A stretch of 64,000 nt of DNA from NCBI RefSeq assembly GCF_000210895.1, contig NC_015964.1, positions 186,001 through 250,000 on the forward strand, in the 5' to 3' direction. Below, piece by piece: positions 8,550 to 20,392 of the stretch; the first letter of the stretch is position 1; the number at the start of each line of letters is the position of its first letter. This DNA is from Haemophilus parainfluenzae T3T1. GTDB lineage: Bacteria > Pseudomonadota > Gammaproteobacteria > Enterobacterales > Pasteurellaceae. Made by a program: the position numbers and the translations under genes. The notes under the pieces are model-generated. The model searched no databases. It was not told the DNA's origin and worked only from the letters and a program-made list of their open reading frames with translations.

Positions 8550-9920
8550 TTAGGCTAATTCATCTTGATCATGTTGCGTCGCTTTTAAACGCTCAAAGTA
8601 ATCTTTGGTTTCTGAAATAATCTCTTTGCGTAAACCAATTAATGCAACTAAGTTCGGGAAGGCCATTAAACCATTCACGATATCCGCTAAGATCCAGATT
8701 AAATCTAAGGTTAGGAATGAACCCGCTCCAACTAGAACAATAAACACGAAGCGATAAAATTTAATACCACGGATACCAACTAGGTAAAGGAAACAGCGTT
8801 CACCGTAGTAACACCAGCCTAAAATTGTGGTGAAAGCAAAAAATAATAAACCAACGGTTACAATAGTTGCACCGATTGATGTGCCTAAGCCCTGTGCAAA
8901 AGCGTAGTTGGTAACACTTGCACCAGAAAGCTCAGGATTACTCCATGCTCCCGTAATCACAAGAACTAAGCCAGTCATCGTACATACGATGATGGTATCT
9001 AAAAATGTCCCTGTCATCGAAATTAAACCTTGGCGAACGGGCTCTTTCGTTTGCGCTGCAGCAGCAGCAATAGGCGCACTTCCTAAACCTGATTCATTTG
9101 AAAAAATACCACGTGCAACACCCGATTGAATCGCTTTCATCACGGTAAAACCAACTGCACCGCCTAAAGCCGCTTGTGGGTTAAACGCACTCTGAATAAT
9201 TAATGCAATTGCAGCAGGCAATTTGTCGTAATTAACGATTAAGATGATAATTGAGGTCGCCACATAGCCGATTGCCATAAAAGGCACAATCACTGAAGAA
9301 GCTGTCGCAATACGTCTTACACCACCGAGAATAATCATAGCGACCAATACGGTCACCACTGTTGCCGTAATAATAACGGGTACATTGAATGTGTCTTGCA
9401 TCGCATGCGTAATGGCATTTATTTGAGGGAAGGTACCAATACCGAAAAAGGCCACTAATACCCCAAAGAGCGCAAATAATTTAGCTAACCATTTAATACC
9501 AAGACCACGCTCAATGTAATACATTGGTCCACCGGCCATAAAACCGTATTTATCTCGAACACGATATTTCACGGCCAGTAAGCATTCAGCATATTTAGTT
9601 GCCATGCCTAATAATGCAACCAACCACATCCAAAAAATCGCACCTGGTCCACCTGCTTGCACCGCAGTGGCTACACCCACGATATTCCCTGTACCAATAG
9701 TTGCCGCTAATGCCGTACAAAGTGCCGCAAAAGAAGATACATCCCCCTTGCCTTTATTCGCACCACGAGCAAATAAATAGCTCAATGCACGAGGCAAATA
9801 ACGAATTTGTAAGAAGCCTAAACGAAGGGTGAGATAAAGTCCGGTTCCGGACAATAGAATGAGTAGGGGCGGTCCCCATACAAAGCTGCTAATAGCAGAT
9901 AAGGTTGTCTGTAATGACAT
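8550..9920 (-). CDS. Sodium:alanine/glycine symporter (AGCS family)
   Basis: Inner-membrane carrier importing alanine or glycine with Na+. The start is the ATG at 9920 (456 aa, MSLQTTLSAISSFVWGPPLLILL) behind a GAGGAA site. A longer frame to 10193 only translates the riboswitch and is not real. Around ten hydrophobic segments are visible, with family motifs such as GTGNIVGVATAVQAGGPGAI and a SNESGLGSAPIAAAAA segment. The tandem glycine riboswitch immediately upstream points to glycine as the controlling and probably transported amino acid, for efflux or uptake under glycine excess. The family is often labelled AlsT or AgcS. Confidence 0.93.
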   Translation of the reverse strand: MSLQTTLSAISSFVWGPPLLILLSGTGLYLTLRLGFLQIRYLPRALSYLFARGANKGKGDVSSFAALCTALAATIGTGNIVGVATAVQAGGPGAIFWMWLVALLGMATKYAECLLAVKYRVRDKYGFMAGGPMYYIERGLGIKWLAKLFALFGVLVAFFGIGTFPQINAITHAMQDTFNVPVIITATVVTVLVAMIILGGVRRIATASSVIVPFMAIGYVATSIIILIVNYDKLPAAIALIIQSAFNPQAALGGAVGFTVMKAIQSGVARGIFSNESGLGSAPIAAAAAQTKEPVRQGLISMTGTFLDTIIVCTMTGLVLVITGAWSNPELSGASVTNYAFAQGLGTSIGATIVTVGLLFFAFTTILGWCYYGERCFLYLVGIRGIKFYRFVFIVLVGAGSFLTLDLIWILADIVNGLMAFPNLVALIGLRKEIISETKDYFERLKATQHDQDELA

Positions 9921-10012
9921 TGATGATTCCTCGTCGTTTAAAATACAAATAAACTCGACAAGGAGACAAGAAGAATCCCGATAGAAATATTTTGATAATA
10001 CCGATTGTCTTT

Positions 10013-10215
10013 TGCCCCTGTCCTTTTGCCTGAGCGTTTGGAAAACAATCGAAAAATCGACCGCTCTTTTGCGCCTTCGGCGTCCATTTACATCAATAAA
10101 ATGCAATGGATCTCTCCAAGGGTTCGTCCAGTAACAGTCCCTGCAACCTTGCGATTGCGCCTGAAAGATTTTACCTCGTCGGCGTAGGGGCAATTCCCTA
10201 CTCTCCAGCTACCTT
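10013..10215 (-). ncRNA. Tandem glycine riboswitch
   Basis: On the minus strand two glycine aptamers follow each other. Aptamer 1 (about 10215-10134) has GGAGAG at 10206-10201, then GCCGACGAGG, TTTCAGGCGCAAT and GGGACTG. Aptamer 2 (about 10121-10013) has GGAGAG at 10117-10112, then CGCCGAAGGCGCAA, CTCAGGCAAAAGGACAG and the closing strand. These are the conserved blocks of the gcvT/glycine riboswitch (Rfam glycine family). It lies about 90 bases upstream of the AGCS symporter start. Stem P3 of aptamer 2 has been captured by a USS-like AAAGAGCGGTC. I could not define a clear intrinsic terminator downstream, so control may be at translation. Confidence 0.93.
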
Positions 10216-10343
10216 CTTCCGAACTCACTTTTTACGTTTTATTCTTATTGCAAAAAGTACTGCAAATTTTAACAAACTTAAAAAGCGAACTCAATGGATT
10301 GACGAAAAAAGGCTTAGATAACAAGGTGAAAGCAGATAAAAAC

Positions 10344-10384
10344 AAAGTGCGGTCAAAAATTTTCTTATTTTTTGACCGCACTTT
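10344..10384. terminator. Inverted uptake-sequence pair between tkt and the riboswitch
   Basis: AAAGTGCGGTCAAAAA (10344-10359) and its inverted copy (10368-10384) form a long hairpin. Such inverted USS pairs serve as terminators throughout this genome. Together with the hairpin at 10398-10415 it ends the tkt transcript. Confidence 0.75.
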
Positions 10385-10389
10385 CTTAA

Positions 10390-10415
10390 AAAAGAAAGGC
10401 AGGTCATTACCTGCC
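10390..10415 (-). terminator. Terminator after tkt
   Basis: On the minus strand GGCAGGT, AATG loop, ACCTGCC (10415-10398) is followed by TTTCTTTTTT. Confidence 0.85.
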
Positions 10416-10432
10416 CTTATCTATTTTAATAA

Positions 10433-12430
10433 TTATAAAATCTCTTTTGCTTTTGCCACCACGTTATCCACGGTGAAACCAAAGAGTTTGAATAATTGAT
10501 CTGCTGGTGCTGATTCACCGAAGCTATTCATACCTACCACGCGACCTTCAAAGCCAACGTATTTATACCAGAAGTCTGCAATACCTGCTTCAATCGCAAC
10601 ACGTTTGGTTACAGCTGCAGGTAATACGCTTTCACGGTACGCTGCATCTTGTTTATCGAAACGATTAGTACTTGGCATAGAAACTACACGTACTTTTTTA
10701 CCTTCAGCACTCAATACATCTGCTGCTTTCATCGCTAATTCTACTTCAGAACCTGTCGCAATGAAGATTAACTCTGGTGTACCCTCACAGTCTTTTAACA
10801 CATAAGCACCACGCTTAACTGCATCTAATTGTGCAAAAGTGCGGTCCATTTGGGCTAAGTTTTGACGAGTAAAGATCAACGCACTTGGACCATCTTGACG
10901 TTCAACCGCTTGTTGCCATGCGATAGCTGATTCCACTTGGTCACATGGACGCCATGTTTCAAGATTTGGAATTAAGCGTAATGATGTGGTTTGCTCAACT
11001 GGTTGGTGAGTTGGTCCATCTTCGCCTAAACCAATCGAGTCGTGCGTATAAACAAAGAGTGAGCGTTGTTTCATTAATGCCGCCATACGCACTGCATTGT
11101 GAGCATATTCATAGAACATTAAGAAGGTTGCGCCATAAGGAATGAAACCGCCGTGTAAAGCAATACCATTCATGATCGCTGACATACCGAACTCACGCAC
11201 ACCATAGTTAAGGTAGTTACCACCTACGTTTTCGTGTGCACGAATTGGTTTAGACCCACTCCATAACGTTAAGTTAGAGCTTGCTAAGTCTGCTGATCCG
11301 CCTAAGAATTCAGGTAACACATGTGCATAAGCTTCGATTGCATTTTGTGATGCTTTACGGCTTGCAATGCTTGCAGGGTTAGCTTGTAATTTTTCAATAA
11401 ACGCTTTAGATTCTGCCGCCCAATTTGCTGGTAATTCACCGTTTACACGACGTGTAAATTCTGCCGCAAGTTCCGGATATGCTTTTGCATAAGCGGCAAA
11501 TTTTTCTTCCCAAGATTTTTCAGCTACAGCACCTTTTTCTTTCGCTGACCATTCAGCATAGTACTCATCTGGAATTTCAAATGGACCATATTCCCAGCCA
11601 AGTGCTTTACGGGTTAATGCGATTTCCTCATCACCTAATGGTGCACCGTGGCAATCATGAGAGCCTGATTTATTTGGTGAACCAAAACCGATGATGGTTT
11701 TACAAATAATTAACGTTGGTTTTTCTTTTTCAGCTTGAGCAAGAATGGTTGCGGCACGAATTTGTTCTGCATCGTGGCCGTCCACATTACGGATTACTTG
11801 CCAGCCATAAGCTTCAAAACGAGCAGCTGTATCATCACTGAACCAGCCATCTACATGACCATCAATCGAAATGTTGTTGTCATCGTAGAATGCGATTAAT
11901 TTACCAAGACCTAATGTGCCTGCTAAAGAGCAAGCTTCGTGAGAAATCCCTTCCATTAAACAGCCATCACCTAAGAACACATAAGTGTGGTGGTCTACGA
12001 TTTCATGACCTTCACGGTTAAATTGACCTGCTAATGTTTTCTCCGCAATCGCCATACCCACGGCATTAGTGATACCTTGGCCTAACGGACCAGTTGTGGT
12101 TTCAACACCTGGTGCATAACCATATTCTGGATGTCCAGGGGTTTTAGAATGTAATTGACGGAATTGTTTTAAATCTTCGATAGAAAGATCATAACCTGTT
12201 AAATGTAATAAGCTATAGATCAACATTGAACCGTGGCCATTAGAAAGTACAAAACGGTCGCGATCGGCCCATTTAGGATTGTTTGGGTTATGTTTTAAGA
12301 AATCGCGCCATAATACTTCAGCGATATCCGCCATTCCCATCGGTGCACCTGGGTGGCCTGATTTCGCTTTTTGTACTGCATCCATTGATAGCGCACGAAT
12401 TGCGTTGGCGAGTTGTCTACGAGTTGCCAT
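10433..12430 (-). CDS. tkt: Transketolase
   Basis: Thiamine-diphosphate enzyme of the non-oxidative pentose phosphate pathway, cytoplasmic, moving two-carbon units between sugar phosphates. At 665 aa it is full length. Visible features: [18 protein letters not shown] near residues 24-41, the ThDP motif starting GDGCLMEG, the catalytic-domain segment [14 protein letters not shown], and a C-terminal [15 protein letters not shown]. The first Met, with an AGGAGAAAAAC-type site upstream, is the obvious start. Transcribed alone. Confidence 0.96.
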   Translation of the reverse strand: MATRRQLANAIRALSMDAVQKAKSGHPGAPMGMADIAEVLWRDFLKHNPNNPKWADRDRFVLSNGHGSMLIYSLLHLTGYDLSIEDLKQFRQLHSKTPGHPEYGYAPGVETTTGPLGQGITNAVGMAIAEKTLAGQFNREGHEIVDHHTYVFLGDGCLMEGISHEACSLAGTLGLGKLIAFYDDNNISIDGHVDGWFSDDTAARFEAYGWQVIRNVDGHDAEQIRAATILAQAEKEKPTLIICKTIIGFGSPNKSGSHDCHGAPLGDEEIALTRKALGWEYGPFEIPDEYYAEWSAKEKGAVAEKSWEEKFAAYAKAYPELAAEFTRRVNGELPANWAAESKAFIEKLQANPASIASRKASQNAIEAYAHVLPEFLGGSADLASSNLTLWSGSKPIRAHENVGGNYLNYGVREFGMSAIMNGIALHGGFIPYGATFLMFYEYAHNAVRMAALMKQRSLFVYTHDSIGLGEDGPTHQPVEQTTSLRLIPNLETWRPCDQVESAIAWQQAVERQDGPSALIFTRQNLAQMDRTFAQLDAVKRGAYVLKDCEGTPELIFIATGSEVELAMKAADVLSAEGKKVRVVSMPSTNRFDKQDAAYRESVLPAAVTKRVAIEAGIADFWYKYVGFEGRVVGMNSFGESAPADQLFKLFGFTVDNVVAKAKEIL

Positions 12431-12515
12431 GTTTTTCTCCTATCTAAATAATTCTAAGTATTCTACCCTATTTACTGATTGGCTTAACCAATATTTGCAA
12501 TTTTATTTAACTTGA

Positions 12516-13217
12516 TCAAATTCTTCGACGACGTTGATGGAAACGCTGGCTACTCGATTTACCTTGTAAATTTACCACCGTTTTAGTTTCTACTGGTTTT
12601 CGATATGTTCGACGATAATGACTTAAAAAATAATGAATGGAACTGGCGAATAAAGCACCTAATAAAAAAACCACGACAATTTCACCATATAAGCGGTGGA
12701 AGACTTGATTAATTTTGCTCTGCGTCGTTTGAGCATATTGCGCGTCAAATGTTACACGCAAAAAGCCACGAACGGCATTATTCGAGGCGGAATAAATGGG
12801 CTCAACAATTTGTTGTGTTGAAAATTCACCTTCATTTTTATGTTCTAGGCCAAGTTGTTCACGAAGATTGCCGGTATTGGTACTTTGTGCCAATTCTTTG
12901 CCGTTATAATCATAAATGGTCGCATCGAGCACAAAGTTTTCTTTAACTAAATTATCCAAATTTTCGACGAGCTGATCGGATTTCGCATTATTAGTTAATA
13001 AAACCGAAAATAAATTGGCTTGCTGACGAACCAAAGTATGCGATAAATTCGCCACTTGATTCACACTTGAAAGCTGTGAACCAATCTTAAATTGTTTCAC
13101 ACCAAATAAAATCACCGCCATAGCACCAATGCAAAGCAGAACGATGAGTCCAAACATCAGTGATTTTTGAAGTTTTTCTTTAATTAATTGCACGTTGTTT
13201 TTCCATTTTTTCGCCAA
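12516..13217 (-). CDS. YtjB/Smp (AhpA) family membrane protein
   Basis: A 233-aa inner-membrane protein with an N-terminal cytoplasmic basic stretch, TM1 at about 20-41, a periplasmic domain, TM2 at about 176-195, and a very basic C-terminal tail (QRFHQRRRRI). This layout and the divergent position against serB match the E. coli ytjB (smp)-serB pair. The molecular function is not established. The start 44 bp from serB leaves only a short shared promoter region. Confidence 0.8.
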   Translation of the reverse strand: MAKKWKNNVQLIKEKLQKSLMFGLIVLLCIGAMAVILFGVKQFKIGSQLSSVNQVANLSHTLVRQQANLFSVLLTNNAKSDQLVENLDNLVKENFVLDATIYDYNGKELAQSTNTGNLREQLGLEHKNEGEFSTQQIVEPIYSASNNAVRGFLRVTFDAQYAQTTQSKINQVFHRLYGEIVVVFLLGALFASSIHYFLSHYRRTYRKPVETKTVVNLQGKSSSQRFHQRRRRI

Positions 13218-13261
13218 GATCGGCTAGAATAGACGAGTATTCACAATTTACAGGATTTTCT

Positions 13262-14718
<1,457 letters not shown>

Positions 14719-14722
14719 TTTA

Positions 14723-15199
14723 ATGAAAAAATATCTTTGGGTATTTTGGGCTGCCGTTCCACTATGTTCGTTCGCAAATGAGAATGCCATGAATCTCGGT
14801 GATAGCGTCATTGATGTTGTAAAATGTGAAAGCACCAAAGGGGAAAAACTTTGGGTCGCGCTAAATAATCTTAAAACATTCACTTACATGAAAAACGATG
14901 TGAATGTGGCTGATCAAACGATAGATAATGCTTACTTACAAGCTTATGCCACAGAAGCGACGCTTTTTCTTCCACCAACAGAAAATAATCAGTTGTGGAC
15001 GATAATAAAAGAAAGAGCAGTAGATAAGACGAGCATCAGTCAAGTTACTATCGATTTGCGTAATAAGAAAGGTAAGCTAATTTCTCATGCTGCTTGCAAA
15101 CGAAATGACGAGACTTTTTCATTATTAATGGGATCGAGTTTCGATATAAAAGAGCCTACCGATAAAATCCTTGAATTAATGGATCCACTTCCACAATAA
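14723..15199 (+). CDS. Exported protein of unknown function
   Basis: 158 aa, four bases after the yajQ stop and so probably in the same operon. The N-terminus MKKYLWVFWAAVPLCSFANEN is a clear signal peptide with cleavage near SFA-19, predicting a periplasmic product. The mature part is mixed alpha/beta with two Cys (in VVKCES and AACKRN) that could form a disulfide. I recognise no domain. A USS-type hairpin terminator ends the unit. Confidence 0.75.
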   Translation: MKKYLWVFWAAVPLCSFANENAMNLGDSVIDVVKCESTKGEKLWVALNNLKTFTYMKNDVNVADQTIDNAYLQAYATEATLFLPPTENNQLWTIIKERAVDKTSISQVTIDLRNKKGKLISHAACKRNDETFSLLMGSSFDIKEPTDKILELMDPLPQ

Positions 15200-15203
15200 A
15201 ACT

Positions 15204-15246
15204 AAAGAGCGGTCAAAAAGCACAATATTTTTTGACCGCTCTTTTT
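15204..15246. terminator. Bidirectional terminator built from a variant uptake-sequence pair
   Basis: AAAGAGCGGTCAAAAA (15204-15219) with its inverted copy (to 15246), T-rich on the plus side. It lies between the convergent exported-protein gene and argH. The core is the variant AAGAGCGGT rather than AAGTGCGGT. Confidence 0.8.
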
Positions 15247-15257
15247 ATTTGCGCTAA

Positions 15258-16631
15258 TTAAGCTAATCTCGCTTTTGCTTCTGCAATCGCTTCTGCTACA
15301 CGAAGTGGTGAAACCCCACCTTTCGCACAACGTTTATCTAAACAAGATTGTAGTGAAAGAATGTCATATACATCATCCCCTACCACATCACTAAATTGAC
15401 GGAATTCAGGAATGGTTAAGTCTTCCAAGGCTTTGCCTTTTTCAATGGCATAAACCACGGTTTCACCGACAATATGGTGAGAATCACGGAATGGCACACC
15501 TTTTGCCACAAGGTAATCCGCTAACTCTGTTGCATTTGAGTAGCCTTTTAAAGCGGCTTCACGTGTACGGTCGATATTCACTTTTAACTCATCTAACACG
15601 AAAGTCGCCATATCTACGCAATCTTGCCAGGTATCTAACGCATCAAAGATCCCTTCTTTGTCTTCTTGCATATCTTTGTTATACGCTAACGGTAAACCTT
15701 TTAAGGTCATCAACATACCGGTTAATGCGCCCATTACACGGCCCGCTTTACCACGAATCAATTCACAAGCATCTGGATTTTTCTTTTGTGGCATTAAAGA
15801 GGAACCTGAAGTTACACGATCTGACAATTCGACAAAATTCGCTTCACCACTGTTGAAAATAATCATATCTTCTGCAAAGCGAGAAAGATGCGCCATACTT
15901 AAAGATGCCGTTGAGAGTAATTCCACAATATGGTCACGATCAGAGACGCTATCCAAACTATTACGCGTCGCAAAAGCAAAACCTAAATCTGAGGCTAATT
16001 GTTCACGATCGACTGCATAGGCTGTCCCCGCAAGTGCACCACTACCTAATGGGCAGCTATTCATGCGTTTATAAGCATCAGCGAGACGTGAATAATCACG
16101 CTCAAACATTTCTACATAAGCCATACACCAATGGGCAAAAGTGATTGGTTGTGCACGTTGTAAATGGGTATAACCCGGCATCACCGCATCTTGCGTATTT
16201 TCAGCAGTTTGTACCAAATGGCGTTGAAGATTACGAACTGACTCTTGCAACTCGACTACACGCTGTTTGCACCACATTTTAATATCAAGTGCAACTTGGT
16301 CATTACGGCTACGACCCGTGTGTAATTTTTTGCCCAAATTACCCACTTTATCAATAAGCTTACTTTCCACCCAGCTATGAATATCTTCTGCATCATCTTG
16401 CAAAATTGCTTGTGGATTTGACCGCACTTCGATTAATAATTCATTTAAGGCAACCTCTAGCTGTTGTTGCTCTTCAGCACTTAATACACCAACATTCACT
16501 AAAGCTTTGGACCAACCAATTGAGCCTTCAATATCTTGCTCTGCCAAGCGATAATCAAAACGCAGGCTATCATTAAAATCTTTAAAACGTTTGTCTGCCG
16601 CTTGTGTAAAACGACCACCCCAGAGAGCCAT
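15258..16631 (-). CDS. argH: Argininosuccinate lyase
   Basis: Final step of arginine synthesis, splitting argininosuccinate into arginine and fumarate. 457 aa, full length, beginning [23 protein letters not shown]. Fumarase/aspartase-superfamily signature [12 protein letters not shown] is present, as is [12 protein letters not shown]. Transcribed alone with two ArgR boxes upstream, so repression by arginine is expected. Confidence 0.96.
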   Translation of the reverse strand: MALWGGRFTQAADKRFKDFNDSLRFDYRLAEQDIEGSIGWSKALVNVGVLSAEEQQQLEVALNELLIEVRSNPQAILQDDAEDIHSWVESKLIDKVGNLGKKLHTGRSRNDQVALDIKMWCKQRVVELQESVRNLQRHLVQTAENTQDAVMPGYTHLQRAQPITFAHWCMAYVEMFERDYSRLADAYKRMNSCPLGSGALAGTAYAVDREQLASDLGFAFATRNSLDSVSDRDHIVELLSTASLSMAHLSRFAEDMIIFNSGEANFVELSDRVTSGSSLMPQKKNPDACELIRGKAGRVMGALTGMLMTLKGLPLAYNKDMQEDKEGIFDALDTWQDCVDMATFVLDELKVNIDRTREAALKGYSNATELADYLVAKGVPFRDSHHIVGETVVYAIEKGKALEDLTIPEFRQFSDVVGDDVYDILSLQSCLDKRCAKGGVSPLRVAEAIAEAKARLA

Positions 16632-16648
16632 AAGTTATCCTTATCTCG

Positions 16649-16695
16649 ATTATAAAAATGATTAATTATTCAATTATTACGCATAATTAATCAAC
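16649..16695 (-). promoter_or_regulatory. argH promoter region with tandem ArgR boxes
   Basis: Box 1 at 16657-16674 reads AATGATTAATTATTCAAT, one core mismatch from the E. coli ARG-box pattern TGAATWWWWATTCA. Box 2 at 16678-16695 is weaker. The boxes are three bases apart, exactly the classic spacing for an ArgR hexamer operator. A TATAAT hexamer (minus strand, 16654-16649) is adjacent, so bound ArgR would block the argH promoter. Confidence 0.75.
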
Positions 16696-16861
16696 ATGCA
16701 ATAATAATCTCTACATCGTCTGCTATTTTACCCTGTTTTTTCTAACAAAAACTAGACAGTACTGCATTTTAGTGGTAATTTACGCAGCATTCTTAAGGGC
16801 ATTGCCCACCATTCAAACAATTCAGTATTATCAACTCTTATTAATTCCAACATTATTAATT

Positions 16862-18124
16862 ATGCATCTTACAGAACTTAAAAACACGCCTGTTTCTGAT
16901 CTTGTGAAACTTGGCGAAGAACAAATGGGTTTGGAAAATCTTGCCCGTTTACGTAAACAAGACATTGTTTTTGCTATTTTGAAACAGCACGCCAAGAGCG
17001 GTGAAGACATTTTTGGCGGCGGCGTATTGGAGATTTTACCCGATGGTTTCGGCTTCTTACGCTCCGCAGACAGTTCCTACCTTGCTGGTCCTGATGACAT
17101 CTACGTTTCCCCAAGTCAAATTCGTCGTTTCAATCTTCAAACTGGTGATAAAATCGAAGGCAAAATCCGTCCACCAAAAGAAGGCGAACGTTATTTTGCA
17201 CTTTTAAAAGTCGACCAAGTCAACGATGACAAACCTGAAGTCTCTCGTAGCAAAATCCTTTTTGAAAACTTAACCCCATTACACGCAAACTCTCGCTTAA
17301 GAATGGAACGTGGTAATGGCTCAACCGAAGATTTAACTGCGCGTATTTTGGATTTAGCGTCTCCGATTGGTAAAGGCCAACGTGGTCTTATCGTGGCTCC
17401 ACCAAAAGCCGGTAAAACCATGTTGCTACAAAACATTGCACAAAGTATCACGCACAATTATCCGGAATGTGAACTTATCGTGCTTTTAATCGATGAGCGT
17501 CCAGAAGAAGTAACGGAAATGCAACGTTCAGTAAAAGGTGAAGTGATTGCTTCTACCTTTGATGAACCTGCAACCCGTCACGTTCAAGTGGCAGAAATGG
17601 TTATCGAGAAAGCCAAACGTTCTGTTGAGCATAAAAAAGATGTGGTGATTTTACTCGACTCTATTACTCGTTTAGCGCGTGCTTACAATACCGTTACACC
17701 AGCATCCGGTAAAATTCTTTCTGGTGGTGTGGATGCTAATGCTTTACATCGTCCAAAACGTTTCTTTGGTGCGGCGCGTAACGTAGAAGAAGGCGGTAGC
17801 TTAACCATTATTGCAACTGCGCTTGTGGATACCGGTTCAAAAATGGATGAGGTTATCTTCGAAGAATTTAAAGGTACCGGTAACATGGAATTACATCTTT
17901 CTCGTAAAATTGCAGAAAAACGTGTGTTCCCAGCAATTGACTTCAACCGTTCTGGTACGCGTAAAGAAGACTTACTTACCACACCAGATGAATTACAAAA
18001 AATGTGGATTCTTCGCAAAATCCTTAACCCAATGGGTGAAGTGGAAGCGATGGAATTCCTCATCGACAAACTTATGGTGGCGAAAACTAACGATGAGTTT
18101 TTTGAAATTATGAAGCGGTCTTAA
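16862..18124 (+). CDS. rho: Transcription termination factor Rho
   Basis: Hexameric RNA-dependent ATPase that ends transcription. The start taken is the ATG at 16862 ([20 protein letters not shown]), giving the standard 420 aa; an in-frame GTG 90 bases upstream has no family support. RNA-binding cold-shock-like domain about 48-125; Walker A APPKAGKT at 179-186; Walker [18 protein letters not shown]-loop [13 protein letters not shown]. Preceded by about 230 bp of leader facing argH. Confidence 0.97.
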   Translation: MHLTELKNTPVSDLVKLGEEQMGLENLARLRKQDIVFAILKQHAKSGEDIFGGGVLEILPDGFGFLRSADSSYLAGPDDIYVSPSQIRRFNLQTGDKIEGKIRPPKEGERYFALLKVDQVNDDKPEVSRSKILFENLTPLHANSRLRMERGNGSTEDLTARILDLASPIGKGQRGLIVAPPKAGKTMLLQNIAQSITHNYPECELIVLLIDERPEEVTEMQRSVKGEVIASTFDEPATRHVQVAEMVIEKAKRSVEHKKDVVILLDSITRLARAYNTVTPASGKILSGGVDANALHRPKRFFGAARNVEEGGSLTIIATALVDTGSKMDEVIFEEFKGTGNMELHLSRKIAEKRVFPAIDFNRSGTRKEDLLTTPDELQKMWILRKILNPMGEVEAMEFLIDKLMVAKTNDEFFEIMKRS

Positions 18125-18144
18125 TTCTGACCGCACTTAAAAAC

Positions 18145-18174
18145 AAAAAAGGCTTGGAAAACCAAGCCTTTTTT
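18145..18174. terminator. Bidirectional terminator between rho and rplS
   Basis: AAAAAAGGCTTGG (18145-18157) and CCAAGCCTTTTTT (18162-18174) with a four-base loop. It is symmetric and ends both converging transcripts. A USS-derived inverted pair (18114-18138) overlaps the rho stop. Confidence 0.93.
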
Positions 18175-18184
18175 ATTTTGCGAA

Positions 18185-18571
<387 letters not shown>

Positions 18572-19312
18572 CTAACTGTTATGCTCGGCTTGCGCCTCTT
18601 TTAACAGCTTACGTTGTTCGTCAGTCAGAGCTAGGCCTTCTAAGAGCTCAGGGCGTCGGAGCCACGTTCTTTGTAGCGATTGTTTTAATCGCCATTTCCG
18701 AATTTCTTCGTGATGTCCCGACATCAGCACGAGTGGTACAGTTAATCCTTCTAACACTTCCGGTCTGGTGTAATGCGGGCAATCTAATAAACCATCAGCA
18801 AAAGAATCTTCTTCTGCGGAGGCTTGTTTGCCTAATACACCGGGAATAAAACGCGCAACAGCATCAATTAATGTCATTGCCGGCAATTCCCCACCGGTCA
18901 GAACGTAATCGCCGATTGACCATTCTTCATCGATTTCAGTTTGAATCAATCGCTCATCAATACCTTCGTAACGTCCACATACCAAAATCAATTTTTGATT
19001 TTGAGCAAGCTCGGTTACGCCGCCTTGATCGAGTTTACGTCCTTGTGGCGAAAGGTAAATCACCTTTGCGCCTTCTCCTGCCGCTGCTTTCGCAGCATGA
19101 ATCGCATCCCGTAAAGGTTGCACCATCATCAGCATTCCTGGACCACCACCATAAGGGCGGTCATCCACAGTTTTATGCTTATCGAATGTAAAATCTCTTG
19201 GATTCCAACATTCCACTTGCAGAAGATTGTGTTTTACGGCTCTACCTGTAACCCCAAATTCCGTAATCGCTTTAAACATTTCGGGGAATAATGATATCAC
19301 CCCTATCCACAT
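18572..19312 (-). CDS. trmD: tRNA (guanine-37-N1)-methyltransferase
   Basis: SpoU-TrmD (SPOUT) enzyme that methylates G37 of tRNAs reading CNN-type codons, using SAM, to prevent +1 frameshifting. 246 aa, starting [25 protein letters not shown]. The trefoil-knot SAM site is visible as [14 protein letters not shown] and [15 protein letters not shown]. Operon context with rimM and rplS is the conserved one. Confidence 0.97.
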   Translation of the reverse strand: MWIGVISLFPEMFKAITEFGVTGRAVKHNLLQVECWNPRDFTFDKHKTVDDRPYGGGPGMLMMVQPLRDAIHAAKAAAGEGAKVIYLSPQGRKLDQGGVTELAQNQKLILVCGRYEGIDERLIQTEIDEEWSIGDYVLTGGELPAMTLIDAVARFIPGVLGKQASAEEDSFADGLLDCPHYTRPEVLEGLTVPLVLMSGHHEEIRKWRLKQSLQRTWLRRPELLEGLALTDEQRKLLKEAQAEHNS

Positions 19313-19349
19313 AAAAAGCCTACTACATTACGTTTGTGCATACTTGAGA

Positions 19350-19877
19350 TTAGAAACCAGCGTCCCAATCCACTTCAATTGTTTTCGTGGTGAGATCGAC
19401 TCTTTTAACTACTTGTTCATACAAAAACGGAATTAACCGCTCTTGTTTTCCAAAAGCATCTTTGGTATTGGCTTTCACCACTAACACATCATTAGAACCG
19501 GTTTCCATCATCTCTGTTACCGTTCCCATTGTATAACCTTCTAGGTTGACGACTGAACAACCGATTAAATCGTGCCAGTAATAATCGCCCTCTTCCAGTT
19601 CAGGGAAAACAGATAAATCCACACCAATTTCAACATTCGCTAAAGTTTGTGCGGCTTCACGATCATCAACGCCTTTTAATTTAACGATGATTTCGTGATT
19701 ATGATGACGCCAGTTTTCTAATTCCGTTGGCTGCCATTCACCTTTGATTTTTAAAAACCAAGGTTGGTAATCAAAAATGCTTTCAGCTTGTTCTGTTGAT
19801 GAATAAATACGTAACCACCCACGAATACCGTAGGTTGAGCCTAATTTGCCCACAACTTCAATGCGTTGTTGTTCCAT
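19350..19877 (-). CDS. rimM: Ribosome maturation factor RimM
   Basis: Assists 30S head assembly by binding S19. The start chosen is the ATG at 19877 ([20 protein letters not shown], 175 aa). A GTG three codons upstream overlaps the AGGTG ribosome site and is less likely. N-terminal RimM domain about 6-95, PRC-barrel about 100-175 including YYWHDLIGC and DVLVVKAN. Confidence 0.96.
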   Translation of the reverse strand: MEQQRIEVVGKLGSTYGIRGWLRIYSSTEQAESIFDYQPWFLKIKGEWQPTELENWRHHNHEIIVKLKGVDDREAAQTLANVEIGVDLSVFPELEEGDYYWHDLIGCSVVNLEGYTMGTVTEMMETGSNDVLVVKANTKDAFGKQERLIPFLYEQVVKRVDLTTKTIEVDWDAGF

Positions 19878-19921
19878 ATTTTTCACCTATCTTAGTTTAA
19901 GAACTAAATCAAAAAGCGAGA

Positions 19922-20167
19922 TTATGCTTTTTGGGCTTCTTTTACCAAAGTTGCAACACGATCTGAAAGTGATGCACCTTGAGCAACCCAGTGGTTTACA
20001 CGCTCAAGATCAACACGAAGACGCTCTGCGTTACCTTGTGCGATTGGGTTGAAGAAACCTACACGCTCAATGAAACGACCGTCACGTGGTGAACGACTGT
20101 CAGCTACTACGATTTGATAAAATGGGCGTTTTTTAGCTCCGCCACGAGATAAACGAATGGTTACCAT
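19922..20167 (-). CDS. rpsP: 30S ribosomal protein S16
   Basis: 81 aa, [20 protein letters not shown], the universal S16 start, and ERVGFFNP. First gene of the rpsP operon. GAGGAAGGTT just upstream is a strong ribosome site. Confidence 0.97.
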   Translation of the reverse strand: MVTIRLSRGGAKKRPFYQIVVADSRSPRDGRFIERVGFFNPIAQGNAERLRVDLERVNHWVAQGASLSDRVATLVKEAQKA

Positions 20168-20274
20168 AACCTTCCTCTAAATGTTTAATTACTAAAAGAA
20201 TATTCTCAAACTCGAAAGTGATTTAAGAATATAGCTTACTTTTTTCTCTGTATATATAGACAAAAAGCCTGAAG

Positions 20275-20302
20275 ATTTTACACTTTTTGAGCAAAAAAGC
20301 AA
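20275..20302 (-). promoter_or_regulatory. Candidate promoter of the rpsP operon
   Basis: Minus strand TTGCTT (20302-20297), 16-bp spacer, TAAAAT (20280-20275). It predicts a leader of about 100 nt before rpsP. Confidence 0.5.
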
Positions 20303-20342
20303 GCCGATCGCCTATTTCAACTGAACAATTCGCCATAAAAAA

Positions 20343-20371
20343 TGACCGCACTTCATCACAAAGTGCGGTCA
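20343..20371 (-). terminator. gdhA terminator made of an inverted uptake-sequence pair
   Basis: TGACCGCACTT and AAGTGCGGTCA around a seven-base loop, with a T run on the minus strand. The whole 29-base hairpin is repeated identically at 32962-32990. Confidence 0.85.
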
Positions 20372-20392
20372 AGTTTTCACTAATTTATTGGA

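Noticed and set aside
9921-10193. N-terminal extension of the AGCS symporter frame
   Set aside because: It translates the glycine riboswitch; the family start with a good ribosome site is at 9920.
16772-16861. Longer Rho frame from a GTG
   Set aside because: Rho is normally about 420 aa and starts MHLTELKN-like; the extension is not conserved in type.
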